64,000 bases of DNA from Fidelibacterota bacterium (GTDB lineage Bacteria > Fidelibacterota > Marinisomatia > SCGC-AAA003-L08 > D37C17): assembly GCA_002717625.1 (NCBI GenBank), contig PBEF01000011.1:1-64000 (forward strand), given 5' to 3'. Positions within the stretch are counted from its first letter, which is position 1; each line of letters starts with the position of its first letter. Below are positions 9,801-20,432 of the stretch, in pieces. The position numbers and the translations under genes were made by a program. Under the pieces are notes generated by a model. It worked only from the letters and a program-made list of their open reading frames with translations, did no database searches and had not been told where the DNA came from.

Positions 9801-12104
9801 ATGAATATAACTTTTTTTATATTATTTCTTTTATCATCTCTTTTTTCTAGGGATTTATATAAGGAAATTAGAATTGAAAATATTCCTTCATCTACTATTG
9901 CCTACTTGAATGTATTGGGTATAGATGTAGATCATATTCATCAAGAAGATGGTTTTATTCAATTTGCTATTTCAAGTCATGATTTAGATAAATTAGATTT
10001 TCATAATGTTAATTATCATGTTATACATGAAAATCTTGAAGAATTTTATGCGCAAAGATTAGATCCTGATTATGAAAGTCGAGATTTTGAACTAGGCTCA
10101 ATGGGGGGATATTATACATTCGATGAAATTGAAAATAGATTAAATGAAATACATGATCAATATCCTTCATTAACTCAATTAGAAGTAATAGGAAATACGC
10201 TAGAAGGTAGAAATATATGGGCTCTTAAGATCAGTGATAATGCATCTTCTTTTGAACAAGAGGAACCTGAAGTTTTATATACAGGTTTACATCATGCAAG
10301 AGAGCCAATGAGTTATATGAATTTATTTTATTTTATGGATTGGCTGTTTGAAAATTATAATGTGGATAATTTAGCTACACATTTAATTAATAATAGACAG
10401 TTATGGTTTATTCCTGCAATTAATCCTGATGGTTTAGTGTATAATCAACAAATTGCTCCAAATGGTGGGGGAATGCAAAGAAAGAATATGTTACCAACAT
10501 GTTCTGGTGGTGTTAATGGTGTTGATTTAAATAGAAATTACAGTTATATGTGGGCTTATGATAATGAAGGCTCTAGTCCTGATGGCTGTAGCGAAACATA
10601 TAGGGGGACTAGTCCTTTTTCAGAACCAGAAACACAGGTTGTTAGAGATTTTGTTCAATCACATAATTTCCCAATAGCTTTTAATTATCATAGCTATAGT
10701 AATTTGATGATTTATCCTTTAGGCTATGAGTATGATAATCCTATATCTGATGAAGATTTAGAAATATTTATAGAATATGGTGAAGATATGGTTCAGTATA
10801 ATGGATATGCATTAGGCTCTGGACCTGATTTGTTATATCCTGTAAATGGAGAAGCTTGTGATTGGATGTATGGAGCTGAAAATATTTTTGCTTATACTCC
10901 TGAGATAGGAGCTGGAAGTGATGGTTTTTGGCCATCTACAAGCAGAATAGTTCCTCTTGCTGAAGAAAATTTATATCCAAATCAATTTTTAGCACTTGTG
11001 GCTGGTTCAAAGTACAAGTTGAACATCAATGTTGATGAGGGTCCATATACTTCTGATAATGCTTATCCTTTATATATTTCTATATTGAATCAAGGTTTAA
11101 CTTCTTCAAATGGAGATGTATATGTGGATATTATTAGTTCAGATAATTTGTCTTTTGAATTAGAACAAATCACTTTAGATGGAGGATTAGGCGCAAGAGA
11201 GTTATTAGATTTAGGAGGAATTAGTTATTTTAGCGTTAATGCTGTACAAGGCTCTATTGCAGAAATTATAGTTAAGGTTTATGATGATGATGGATATATT
11301 TATGAAGAAAATCTACAGTTAATTGTAGGTGAAACTGAGGTTGTTGTAAATCAGGATTTTGAGGGCGGTAATAATTGGACTGTTGGATCTTTTGATGATA
11401 GTGCAACAGCTGGTATTTGGGAACTTGGCATCCCATTGGTTACATATGATGAACTGGGTAATGTTGTACAACCTTCTTCAGATCATACAGATGATGGAGT
11501 AAATTGTTTTTTTACTGGTAATTCAAGTAATCCGAATTCTCCTGGTCAAGGTGATGTTGATGGTGGGAAAACAACATTATTCTCTCCTGTATATAATCTG
11601 TCTGAATATTCTGGTGCTATAATTAGTTATTGGAAATGGTATACAAATAATCTAGGCAATAATCCTGGAACTGATACTTGGAGAGTTGATGTATCTGGTA
11701 ATAATGGTCAGGCTTGGATTGAATTAGAAAATTCAACTTCATCTAATAATTCTTGGCAATTTAAACAGTTTTATTTAAATGATTATATCAGTGATTTTAC
11801 ATCTGTTCAATTCAGATTTATTGCTGAGGATGTGTACAATGAAGGTGACTTCGGTTCTGGAGGGTCATTAATTGAAGCAGCAATTGATGATTTTATGATT
11901 CAAGTTTTTTCTAATACTGAATGTATGTTAGGAGATTTTAATCAAGATGCTGATGTAAATATTCAAGATATTATATTTATGATTAATGTAATATTAGGCC
12001 CTGTTGAAGAAATTGATAATTATTTGTGTTCCGGAGATTTCAATCAAGATGCTGCATTAAATATTCAGGATGTTATTCTTATTGTTAATTTTATTTTAGA
12101 TTAA
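9801..12104 (+). CDS. M14 family zinc carboxypeptidase with C-terminal dockerin-like repeats
   Basis: HHAREPMS (HxxE), NYHSYSNLMIYP (third zinc ligand) and YTPEIGAG (catalytic Glu); signal peptide; C-terminal GDFNQDADVNIQDIIFMINVILG...GDFNQDAALNIQDVILIVNFILD. Confidence 0.9.
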   Translation: MNITFFILFLLSSLFSRDLYKEIRIENIPSSTIAYLNVLGIDVDHIHQEDGFIQFAISSHDLDKLDFHNVNYHVIHENLEEFYAQRLDPDYESRDFELGSMGGYYTFDEIENRLNEIHDQYPSLTQLEVIGNTLEGRNIWALKISDNASSFEQEEPEVLYTGLHHAREPMSYMNLFYFMDWLFENYNVDNLATHLINNRQLWFIPAINPDGLVYNQQIAPNGGGMQRKNMLPTCSGGVNGVDLNRNYSYMWAYDNEGSSPDGCSETYRGTSPFSEPETQVVRDFVQSHNFPIAFNYHSYSNLMIYPLGYEYDNPISDEDLEIFIEYGEDMVQYNGYALGSGPDLLYPVNGEACDWMYGAENIFAYTPEIGAGSDGFWPSTSRIVPLAEENLYPNQFLALVAGSKYKLNINVDEGPYTSDNAYPLYISILNQGLTSSNGDVYVDIISSDNLSFELEQITLDGGLGARELLDLGGISYFSVNAVQGSIAEIIVKVYDDDGYIYEENLQLIVGETEVVVNQDFEGGNNWTVGSFDDSATAGIWELGIPLVTYDELGNVVQPSSDHTDDGVNCFFTGNSSNPNSPGQGDVDGGKTTLFSPVYNLSEYSGAIISYWKWYTNNLGNNPGTDTWRVDVSGNNGQAWIELENSTSSNNSWQFKQFYLNDYISDFTSVQFRFIAEDVYNEGDFGSGGSLIEAAIDDFMIQVFSNTECMLGDFNQDADVNIQDIIFMINVILGPVEEIDNYLCSGDFNQDAALNIQDVILIVNFILD

Positions 12105-12742
12105 ACTCCTTTTTTATCAGGATCCCATATTTCTTTATGTAGTTGAATTTGAAATCTAACGTTTAGATTATCTCTTAATATCCAATCAACTATTTTTTTA
12201 GATTCTATTTCATTATAAGCAGGTGACATTAGTATGTTTGATTTTTTTGTTAATTCATATTCAGATATTTTATTTTTAGCCCAAACATAATCTTCCTTAT
12301 CTGCAATAACAAATTTAATCTCATCATCTTTCTTTAAATAGTTAATATTTTCCCATAAGTTCTTTTTTACCATTTTGCTACTAGGGCATTTAAAATCAAT
12401 AATATTAATAACTTGTTTAGGGACTGATTCTATCGATAGAGATCCACTTGTTTCTAATAACACTTCATATTTATTTTCTACAAGTTTTTGCAGCAGTATA
12501 ATGCAGTTTTTTTGAAATAAGGGTTCTCCTCCTGTAACTTCAACTAGGTTGCAGGGATATTCCTTTATTTTTTCTAATATTTCTTCGATTGTTAATTCTT
12601 CTCCTTCATAAAATGTATGTTCTGAATCACAATATGAACACCTAAGATTACAATACGTTAATCTGATAAATATACAAGGCCTCCCACTATATGAAGATTC
12701 TCCTTGAATACTGTGATAAATCTCATTAATCATTAATTTCAT
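12101..12742 (-). CDS. queE: 7-carboxy-7-deazaguanine synthase (radical SAM)
   Basis: IYHSIQGESSYSGRPCIFIRLTYCNLRCSYCDSEHTF (CxxxCxxC cluster) and VEVTGGEPLFQ. Confidence 0.88.
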   Translation of the reverse strand: MKLMINEIYHSIQGESSYSGRPCIFIRLTYCNLRCSYCDSEHTFYEGEELTIEEILEKIKEYPCNLVEVTGGEPLFQKNCIILLQKLVENKYEVLLETSGSLSIESVPKQVINIIDFKCPSSKMVKKNLWENINYLKKDDEIKFVIADKEDYVWAKNKISEYELTKKSNILMSPAYNEIESKKIVDWILRDNLNVRFQIQLHKEIWDPDKKGV

Positions 12743-12812
12743 AGGTTTATAAATTATTTAAAATCTGATTTAAAACATATTAATATTAATATATCTCTTT
12801 TTTAATTAAATT

Positions 12813-13922
12813 ATGGACGGTGTATTTTATATAAAACAACAGGATAATAAATTGCAAAAGTCTCCAAAATTGTTTATTCCAGGTCCTACTCATGTATCAG
12901 AGACCATTATGGATGTTTTTTCTACAAAGCAAATAGGTCATAGAACTCCTGAAATTTCTGATTTGATTTCATTTATAGTTAAAGGTATTCAAAATATATT
13001 ATACACTAAAAACCATATTTATCTAGCTTCTCATGCGGCAACAGGATTGTGGGAGATGGCAACAAAAAACAGTGTTAAAAAATCTGTATTGCATGCTGTT
13101 AATGGAGCCTTTAGTTCTAAATGGGCTTTATCATCTGAACAATTAGAATATGATGTTAAGCGTATTGACTTTGAATGGGGTCATGGAATTGATGTAGATA
13201 AACTTGACAAAGAATTATCAACAGGTAAATATGATGTATTTGCTATGGTCCATAATGAAACTTCAACAGGGGCAATGAGTGATTTAAATGCTATATCTAG
13301 TTTGCTCAAAACAAAATACCCAGATATAATATGGCTTGTTGATGCTGTTAGTTCAATGGCTGGTGTTAAAATTGAGGTAGATAAGCTTGGTATTGATTTT
13401 ATTTTATCATCAACGCAGAAAGCATGGGGATTACCAGCAGGTTTCTCAATATGTGCAGTATCTAATAGAATGATTAGACGTTCTCTTGATATTAAAGGTA
13501 AGGGTTATTTTCTAGATTTACAAACTTATGAGAAATATTACATTAAAAATCAAACACCTACTACACCTTCTATCCCTCATATGTATGGGTTGAAGAAAGT
13601 TTTAGAATTAATTGATGAAGAAGGTTTAGATAATAGATGGAAAAGACATAATGAAATGGCTGGATTTACTAGAAATTGGGCTATTGAACATGGGCAAAAA
13701 TTGTTTACTCATAGAGATGCTTTATCTTACACCCTTACATGTATAGATAATGTTCAAAAATGGGATATAAAAAAAATTAATGAAAATCTTTTAAATCAAG
13801 GATTTAGGATGGATAGAGGTTATGGTAAATTTAGATATAAGGCGTTTAGAATACCTCATATGGGTAATATTTATATGGAAGATTTAAAAGAATACTTAAA
13901 TGCATTCAATGAATTAATATGA
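12813..13922 (+). CDS. Class V PLP aminotransferase (serine-pyruvate / phosphoserine aminotransferase-like)
   Basis: KLFIPGPTHVSETIMDVF...GHRTPEISDL; VHNETSTGAMSDL; SSTQKAWGLPAGF (PLP lysine). Directly coupled to serA. Confidence 0.8.
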   Translation: MDGVFYIKQQDNKLQKSPKLFIPGPTHVSETIMDVFSTKQIGHRTPEISDLISFIVKGIQNILYTKNHIYLASHAATGLWEMATKNSVKKSVLHAVNGAFSSKWALSSEQLEYDVKRIDFEWGHGIDVDKLDKELSTGKYDVFAMVHNETSTGAMSDLNAISSLLKTKYPDIIWLVDAVSSMAGVKIEVDKLGIDFILSSTQKAWGLPAGFSICAVSNRMIRRSLDIKGKGYFLDLQTYEKYYIKNQTPTTPSIPHMYGLKKVLELIDEEGLDNRWKRHNEMAGFTRNWAIEHGQKLFTHRDALSYTLTCIDNVQKWDIKKINENLLNQGFRMDRGYGKFRYKAFRIPHMGNIYMEDLKEYLNAFNELI

Positions 13923-15496
13923 TAAAAATTTTAATAACAGACCCTTTATCAGATAAAGGTATTAATAAGCTTAAGAATGCAGGATTTGAAGTTATCTATA
14001 AACCTGATACATCTAATGATGAATTATTATCTCTTATTAGCAATATTGATGGTTGGATTATTAGAAGTGGAACAAAAATTACTCAAGAATTACTTGAAGA
14101 TTCAAAAAAATTACAAATTATTGGAAGAGCTGGTGTTGGAACAGATAATATTGATATAGATTATGCAACAACAAAAGGCGTGATTGTTATGAATGTTCCA
14201 GATGGAAATACTATTTCAGCTGCTGAACATACAACCGCAATGATGCTAGCGTTATCTCGAAATATTTATGAAGGACATTCAAGCTTAATGAGAGGTGAAT
14301 GGAATCGTAGCTCTTTAGTTGGTAATGAATTAAGAGATAAAGTTCTTGGTGTTGTTGGACTTGGGAAAATTGGTAGAGAGGTTATTAAAAGATCCTTATC
14401 CTATGATATGAAAATTTTAGGTTATGATCCATATGTTAATAAAGATCAATTCAATAAAGATGAAGTAAAAGTAGTGGAATTAGATTATCTAGTAAAAAAT
14501 AGTGACTTTATAACATTACATTTACCTATTAATGATAATACTCGAAACTTATTTGATTACTCTAAAATTAGTAAAATGAAGAAAACAGCTAGATTAATTA
14601 ATGTTGCTAGGGGTGGAATAATTAATGAAACAGATTTAGCAAAAGCTCTAAATGGAAATATTATTTCAGGTGCAGCTATTGATGTGTTTGAAAATGAACC
14701 AATATCAAGTGATAATAAACTTGTACAAGCTGATAATGTGTTGTTAACTCCTCATTTAGGAGCTTCAACAATAGAGGCTAAAGAGGGAGTTACTGACTCC
14801 GTATGCCAACAAATGATTGATTATTTCAATATTAATAAGTTATCTAATGCATTAAATATTCCAATATCAGATCCAGCTTTATTGAGTAAGCTTTCTTCAT
14901 ATTATGAACTTGCAGAATTAATGGGTTCTTTGCAATCTCAATTAATTAAAGGAGCTATCGAAAAAACTGAAATATATTGTTATGGTGAAGCTGAAGATAG
15001 TAAATCAATTTCATTATCTTTTTTAAAAGGAGTTTTATCTAATATAACTGATAACAGGGTTAATTTTTTAAATGCTTTATCTATAGCAAATGAAAGAGGT
15101 ATTATTCATTCTCATTCTTATAGTACAGATAAAATTCCTTATACAAATAAAATTCGTTCAGTTATTTATTCTGGAGATCAAAAATTTTCTGTTTCAGGTA
15201 GTGTTTTTGGTGATAATTTTATAAGAATTACTGAAATAATGGGATTTGAAGTTGACCTTAAACCTGAAGGTAGGATGCTGTTTATAAAGAATAAAGATGT
15301 TCCTGGAGTTATAGGTGAAATAGGTACGATATTAGGTAAGAAAAACATTAATATTTCTGGTTATCTTTTAAGTAAAGTAGAAGATAAGAATTTTGCTTAT
15401 TCTATTATTAGGGTAGATGATCGTATATCAGAGGATGTCCTTTCTATTTTACTTCAGATAGAAAATTTGATTGATATAAAGCAACTTAATCTATAG
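13919..15496 (+). CDS. serA: D-3-phosphoglycerate dehydrogenase
   Basis: IIGRAGVGTDNIDIDYATTKGVIVMNVPDGN; GVVGLGKIGREV; INVARGGIINE; C-terminal ACT-like domain; 525 aa. Confidence 0.93.
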   Translation: MIKILITDPLSDKGINKLKNAGFEVIYKPDTSNDELLSLISNIDGWIIRSGTKITQELLEDSKKLQIIGRAGVGTDNIDIDYATTKGVIVMNVPDGNTISAAEHTTAMMLALSRNIYEGHSSLMRGEWNRSSLVGNELRDKVLGVVGLGKIGREVIKRSLSYDMKILGYDPYVNKDQFNKDEVKVVELDYLVKNSDFITLHLPINDNTRNLFDYSKISKMKKTARLINVARGGIINETDLAKALNGNIISGAAIDVFENEPISSDNKLVQADNVLLTPHLGASTIEAKEGVTDSVCQQMIDYFNINKLSNALNIPISDPALLSKLSSYYELAELMGSLQSQLIKGAIEKTEIYCYGEAEDSKSISLSFLKGVLSNITDNRVNFLNALSIANERGIIHSHSYSTDKIPYTNKIRSVIYSGDQKFSVSGSVFGDNFIRITEIMGFEVDLKPEGRMLFIKNKDVPGVIGEIGTILGKKNINISGYLLSKVEDKNFAYSIIRVDDRISEDVLSILLQIENLIDIKQLNL

Positions 15497-15500
15497 TAAT

Positions 15501-15818
15501 ATGGCTGATATTCTAGATAATTATATTAATAAAGTCAATAAATTAGAAATACAAAAGAAAGTAGAACGTTATTATGATGCTGCTGTTGCATATAAGGATA
15601 AATTTTTAAAACTAATTGTTATGAGATTTGAAGTTTTAAAAATTAAATTTGAGTTAAAGAAGAATTATATTGAATTAGGTCAATTTGTTTCTAAAAGCTA
15701 TAGTAAAGAAAAAACAGTTGATTTTTCTTATAAAGAAGATTTTTTCTCTCTAAATCATGATATAAAGAAAAATATACGTTATATAAATAAAATAAAGAGT
15801 TATTATAAACAGAAATAA
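15501..15818 (+). CDS. Hypothetical protein, helical/coiled-coil
   Basis: Intact ORF packed between serA and the M23 peptidase gene; Lys-rich helical composition. Confidence 0.5.
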   Translation: MADILDNYINKVNKLEIQKKVERYYDAAVAYKDKFLKLIVMRFEVLKIKFELKKNYIELGQFVSKSYSKEKTVDFSYKEDFFSLNHDIKKNIRYINKIKSYYKQK

Positions 15819-15822
15819 TTTT

Positions 15823-16743
15823 ATGTTTAAGAAAATGAAAGATTATAAAATAATTTTGCTTAAGAAAAATAATCTTAGTGTAAGAGAATTTAATATTTTT
15901 ACATTATTTTTATTTGGTGCTATTTTATTTATTTTTATATCTATTTCAATTTATTCTACAGAAGTTAAAGACATGTTATCTTTTTATGATTTACGTAGAA
16001 ATCAAAAAAACAATAGAATATTAGAACAGCAAATAAAAGCTCAGCAAAATAAAATAGATGTATTGCTTGAAGAAATTAACTCTTTAAAAGAGAGAGATGA
16101 GAGTATGAGAAAATTATTGAAAATTCCTTCTATTAATGATGATGTTAGAAAATTAGGTGTAGGTGGTTCTGATTCTATTAGAAGTTTAAATGATTTAAAT
16201 TATTTATTACCAAATAAATTTGATTTAGATAAGTTACCTAGAGATCTTGCTTTTATAGAGAGAAGTATTAATCTGGAAAAATTAAGTTATAATCAGATTG
16301 AGTCTATAGCAAATGAAAAATTAGACTATTATTTACATTATCCTGCTATTTATCCAGTTTCTCTAAAAGAGGCAAGAAGAACATCTCGATATGGATATAG
16401 AAGGGATCCTTTTACTAAATCTAGAAGATTTCATGAGGGAGATGATTTTTCAGGTCCAATTGGAGTTGATGTTTATGCTACTGCTGATGGTAAGGTTGTA
16501 TCATCAAAAAGATATGGGTCCTTTGGAAATTATATAGAGATTAATCATGGTAATGGATATATGACAGTTTATGCACATCTTTCAACAAGAGAGGTACGTA
16601 GAGGAGATAAAGTAGAGAGAGGACAGAAAATAGGAGAGATTGGTAATACTGGTAGATCAACAGCTCCTCATCTTCATTATGAAGTTATATATAATGATAA
16701 ACATACTAATCCTAATAAATATTATTTTAAAGTTAAATCATGA
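15823..16743 (+). CDS. M23 family metallopeptidase with N-terminal TM and coiled coil
   Basis: RFHEGDDFSGPIGVDVYATADGKVVSS...GNYIEINHGNGYMTVYAHLS...PHLHYEV. Confidence 0.9.
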   Translation: MFKKMKDYKIILLKKNNLSVREFNIFTLFLFGAILFIFISISIYSTEVKDMLSFYDLRRNQKNNRILEQQIKAQQNKIDVLLEEINSLKERDESMRKLLKIPSINDDVRKLGVGGSDSIRSLNDLNYLLPNKFDLDKLPRDLAFIERSINLEKLSYNQIESIANEKLDYYLHYPAIYPVSLKEARRTSRYGYRRDPFTKSRRFHEGDDFSGPIGVDVYATADGKVVSSKRYGSFGNYIEINHGNGYMTVYAHLSTREVRRGDKVERGQKIGEIGNTGRSTAPHLHYEVIYNDKHTNPNKYYFKVKS

Positions 16744-18077
16744 ATAGAAAAAAATATTATATAGAAACCTATGGTTGCCAGATGAATGTATATGATTCTG
16801 AATTAGTTGAAAATCAATTAATTAAAACAGGTTATAAGCAAACGAATAGTATAGAGTCAGCAGATCTTATTTTTTTAAATACATGTGCAATTCGAGAAAA
16901 GGCAGAAGAAACTGTGCATAATAGGTTGACAAGTCTTGCTTATTTAAAGAAGAGGAATCCTAATTTAATTATTGGTGTTTTAGGGTGTATGGCTCAAAAT
17001 TTAAAAGATGATTTGTTAAAAGATAAGCCATATGTTGATGTGATTTTAGGACCTGATTCTTATAGAAGAATACCCGAAATTATTACTAATAGAAATAAAG
17101 AATTAAATAATATTGTTGATACTAAATTATCAAAATATGAAATTTATAATGATTTGTTTCCATCTAGGAAAGAAGGTGTTAATGCTTGGATATCAATTAT
17201 GCGAGGTTGTGATAAATTTTGTACTTTTTGTATAGTCCCATTTACTAGGGGAAGAGAGAGGAGTCGTTCTATTGAATCTGTTATTGAAGAAGTAAAACAT
17301 GCTGTTGAAGATGGTTTTGTAGAAATTACGCTTTTAGGACAGAATGTAAATTCATATAGAACATCTGATGGAAGTTTTTCTTGTTTATTAGAGAAAGTAG
17401 CACAGGTAGAGGGAGTGAAAAGAATAAGGTATACTTCACCTCATCCGCAAGATTTTGATGAAAATTTATTAGAAGTAATGAGCCGCTATGATAATATATG
17501 TAACTACATTCATTTACCATTACAATCAGGTTCAAATAGCATACTTAAAAAAATGAATAGAACATATAGTAAAGAAGAATTTATTGATTTGGTAGCAAAA
17601 ATTCGTGATTATATACCTGGTTGTTCTATTAGCACAGATGTAATTGTTGGTTTTCCAGGAGAAACAGATGCTGATTTTCAGGATACTTTAGATATGATGA
17701 AAAAAATTAAATTTAATTTTGCTTATATGTTTAAATATTCATCAAGGCCAGGGACTAAGGCTGCTGAGTATGATAATCAGCTCCCCGAAGATATTAAACA
17801 GAATAGATTAGAACAACTTATTGAATTGCAATCTTCAATTACATTGGAAAATAATATAGAAAAAATTAATTCTGTTCAGTATATTTTAATTGAGAAAGAA
17901 AGTAAAAAGTCTAATAACTATTGGTCTGGTAGAACTGATGGGAATACTTGGACGATAGTAAAAAAGAATAAAGAAAATGTTAAAGAAGTTATTCCCGTAA
18001 AAATTATAGATGCTAAAGGTGTTACTCTATTTGGAGAGGCATTAACAAAAAAGGAACTTTTATATGAAACTAATTAA
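16740..18077 (+). CDS. miaB: tRNA-2-methylthio-N6-dimethylallyladenosine synthase
   Basis: YIETYGCQMNVYDSE; LNTCAIREKAEETV; GCMAQ; RGCDKFCTFCIVPFTRGRERSR radical-SAM motif. Confidence 0.95.
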   Translation: MNRKKYYIETYGCQMNVYDSELVENQLIKTGYKQTNSIESADLIFLNTCAIREKAEETVHNRLTSLAYLKKRNPNLIIGVLGCMAQNLKDDLLKDKPYVDVILGPDSYRRIPEIITNRNKELNNIVDTKLSKYEIYNDLFPSRKEGVNAWISIMRGCDKFCTFCIVPFTRGRERSRSIESVIEEVKHAVEDGFVEITLLGQNVNSYRTSDGSFSCLLEKVAQVEGVKRIRYTSPHPQDFDENLLEVMSRYDNICNYIHLPLQSGSNSILKKMNRTYSKEEFIDLVAKIRDYIPGCSISTDVIVGFPGETDADFQDTLDMMKKIKFNFAYMFKYSSRPGTKAAEYDNQLPEDIKQNRLEQLIELQSSITLENNIEKINSVQYILIEKESKKSNNYWSGRTDGNTWTIVKKNKENVKEVIPVKIIDAKGVTLFGEALTKKELLYETN

Positions 18078-18429
18078 GTATATTTTGTTTATAATTATAT
18101 TAATTGCAAGTGTTGTATTTATAAAGGAGTTAGATTCCATTAATGTGCTAAATGATGGTACTCCAATAAAAGTCAAAATTCCCTATTTGACAACTGCTAT
18201 TGGTTTTGAGGATGGTTTGAAAACATGGCAGGCTATTATTTTTACGTTATCAATAGGTGTTTTTATCGGTTTTATAATTGCTTTAATTCAAATAATCTCA
18301 CAAAAAGCAGAAATGATTTCTTTGAAATCCAATTTAAGAAAAGCTAATGACGAACTTGATATTCTTAGAAATCAAAATTTAGATGATGATTTAGAATTAG
18401 TTGATGAAAATATAGATGATGAATTATAA
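18064..18429 (+). CDS. LapA-like domain membrane protein
   Basis: Two TM segments followed by a short coiled coil; sits next to a LapB-like TPR protein. Confidence 0.6.
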   Translation: MKLIKYILFIIILIASVVFIKELDSINVLNDGTPIKVKIPYLTTAIGFEDGLKTWQAIIFTLSIGVFIGFIIALIQIISQKAEMISLKSNLRKANDELDILRNQNLDDDLELVDENIDDEL

Positions 18430-19647
18430 ATGGAAATAATTTTTTATTTATTTTTAATTGTTCTTATAGTTAGTATTCCCATTAGTTTACATTATTTTAA
18501 AAAGCCTAATCATAATGCTTCTATAAAAGATTTATATGCAGAAGGTCTAGATATGCTTGTAATGGGAAAAAGAAAAAAAGCATATAAAAATTTCAAACTA
18601 ATTATTGATAAAGATTCAAATAATATTAAAGCATATCTTTATTTAGGTAGAGTTGTAAGAGATGGAGGTAATCCTAAAAAAGCTTTAGAGATACATCAAT
18701 CATTAATACATCGTAAGGATATTAATAATTATGATAAAGTAGAACTGTATAAAAATCTTTCCTTAGATTATTACAAAATGAGTAATATTGATCAATCAAT
18801 ACATTTTGCTAAAAAAATTTTAATACTTGAAAAACATAATGAATGGAGTATCAACCATTTAATAAAGTTATGTAAACTAAATGATAATTGGGAAGATGCT
18901 GCAAAATATTTAAAAATATTATTTGAAATAAATAACCATCAAGATAATACTAAGTTAGCATTATATAAAATACAGCAGGGAAGAGTTTTGTTAAAGAATA
19001 ATGAATTCAATTTATCTAGAGAAAAATTTGAAGATTCGTTTAGTATTGATGAAAATTTAAGTATATGCTATTATTTTATAGGCAATGCATTTGCTGATGA
19101 AAGTAATGCTATTTATGATCAAGCCATTAAATTAGATAGTGAAATTGAAGGCAGTCTTGAAAAAAATGAACAAAGTCAAAAGCTTAAAGTAGATGCGGAA
19201 CATATTTTAGCTAAAGCTATAACTATGTGGGGACATTTTATAGAAAATATGCCTGAATATTCTTGGATGATATTACCGACTCTAAAAGATGCTCTTCAAG
19301 CTTTACATCGATATGATGATATTGAAAAATTACTTATTCAAACTGGAGATAAAAATCAAGATAACCTTGATATAGTATCTCATTTGGCTGATTTTTATGC
19401 GAATAAAGGGGATGTTGATAAAGCGCTTAAAACAATTAATAAGGCACTAGAGAAGAATAAAGATTCATTGATAGCTCAATTGAAAAAACTTAAAATTATA
19501 TGCTTGAAAAATAAAGAAAGTTCTTTATCTGTTCAAATCGATAAATTGATAGTTTCTTTAATGAGAGATCAAAGATACTTGAAATATAAACAAAGTTATA
19601 ATGATCAAAATATGAGGTGGCTATTTGAATCAAATAATATTAAATAA
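18430..19647 (+). CDS. TPR-repeat membrane protein, LapB-like
   Basis: N-terminal TM; DLYAEGLDMLVMGKRKKAYKNFKLIIDKDSNNIKAYLYLGRVVRDGGNPKKALEIHQ TPR pattern. Confidence 0.65.
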   Translation: MEIIFYLFLIVLIVSIPISLHYFKKPNHNASIKDLYAEGLDMLVMGKRKKAYKNFKLIIDKDSNNIKAYLYLGRVVRDGGNPKKALEIHQSLIHRKDINNYDKVELYKNLSLDYYKMSNIDQSIHFAKKILILEKHNEWSINHLIKLCKLNDNWEDAAKYLKILFEINNHQDNTKLALYKIQQGRVLLKNNEFNLSREKFEDSFSIDENLSICYYFIGNAFADESNAIYDQAIKLDSEIEGSLEKNEQSQKLKVDAEHILAKAITMWGHFIENMPEYSWMILPTLKDALQALHRYDDIEKLLIQTGDKNQDNLDIVSHLADFYANKGDVDKALKTINKALEKNKDSLIAQLKKLKIICLKNKESSLSVQIDKLIVSLMRDQRYLKYKQSYNDQNMRWLFESNNIK

Positions 19648-20419
19648 TGTTATTAAAATTATTTTTTTCTCTTTGCTTTTATCTGACCAAACTGATAAAA
19701 TGATTAATAGTTTAATAAAAGGTAAGGGAATATATTCATTTGATCAAATGAAATCTTATGCAGAAAATAAATCCTTAAAAAAGGATAATAAATTTATATT
19801 GCAAGGATTATTAGAAATAAAGGGAGAAAAGTCTGTTTCCTACTTTGAAACTTATATTGAAAACAATCAAGAAGGACCTTATTCTGCTTTAGCTTTATCC
19901 AAGATAGCTGATTATTATTATACCGAAGGTTTGTATACGAAATCTTCGCAATCATATCAAAGGTTATTATTCAATTTTAATGATATAGAAAATGTAGTGC
20001 CAACAATTAATTATTTTATTAATTCTCTTTCTGTATCAGGTAATTTAGATTCTGCAAAATATTATACAGAGTTATTAAATGAAAAATATCCTAAATTGAA
20101 TTTTAATCAAAATTTTTATTCACAAAATAATAGTTTAGAAGATACTAGATTAAAGAAGAACAGCTCTAATGTGAGTGAAGGAAATTACTATGTGCAGATT
20201 GGTTTATATAAGCGTTATAGTGATGCTACATATAATAGAAGTATTTTACTTTCTTCTGGTTTTTTATCAAGAATTGATGAAATATTATTAGATGGAAATA
20301 ATAAAATGTATGCACTTAGAGTAGGATACTATTCTGATATAAAAAAAGCAGAGAATATTAAAAGACGAATTCGTTCTAGATTAGGTTTAACTGAATTAGA
20401 AATTATAGAATTAAGGTAA
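19625..20419 (+). CDS. TPR / SPOR-domain protein
   Basis: C-terminal YYVQIGLYKRYSDATYNRSILLSSGF...MYALRVGYYSDIKKAENIKRRIRSRLG (SPOR-like). Confidence 0.65.
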   Translation: MNQIILNNVIKIIFFSLLLSDQTDKMINSLIKGKGIYSFDQMKSYAENKSLKKDNKFILQGLLEIKGEKSVSYFETYIENNQEGPYSALALSKIADYYYTEGLYTKSSQSYQRLLFNFNDIENVVPTINYFINSLSVSGNLDSAKYYTELLNEKYPKLNFNQNFYSQNNSLEDTRLKKNSSNVSEGNYYVQIGLYKRYSDATYNRSILLSSGFLSRIDEILLDGNNKMYALRVGYYSDIKKAENIKRRIRSRLGLTELEIIELR

Positions 20420-20432
20420 TTAATAATTTAAT

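Noticed and set aside
13977-14159. 60-aa ORF inside serA, plus similar short overlapping ORFs (17326..17535, 23341..23547, 33825..34079, 38788..38979, 46367..46555, 48005..48223, 48402..48725, 53362..53646, 53790..54098, 57129..57374, 57778..57999, 61747..61995)
   Set aside because: All overlap well-supported genes in other frames; composition is typical of spurious ORFs in AT-rich DNA.
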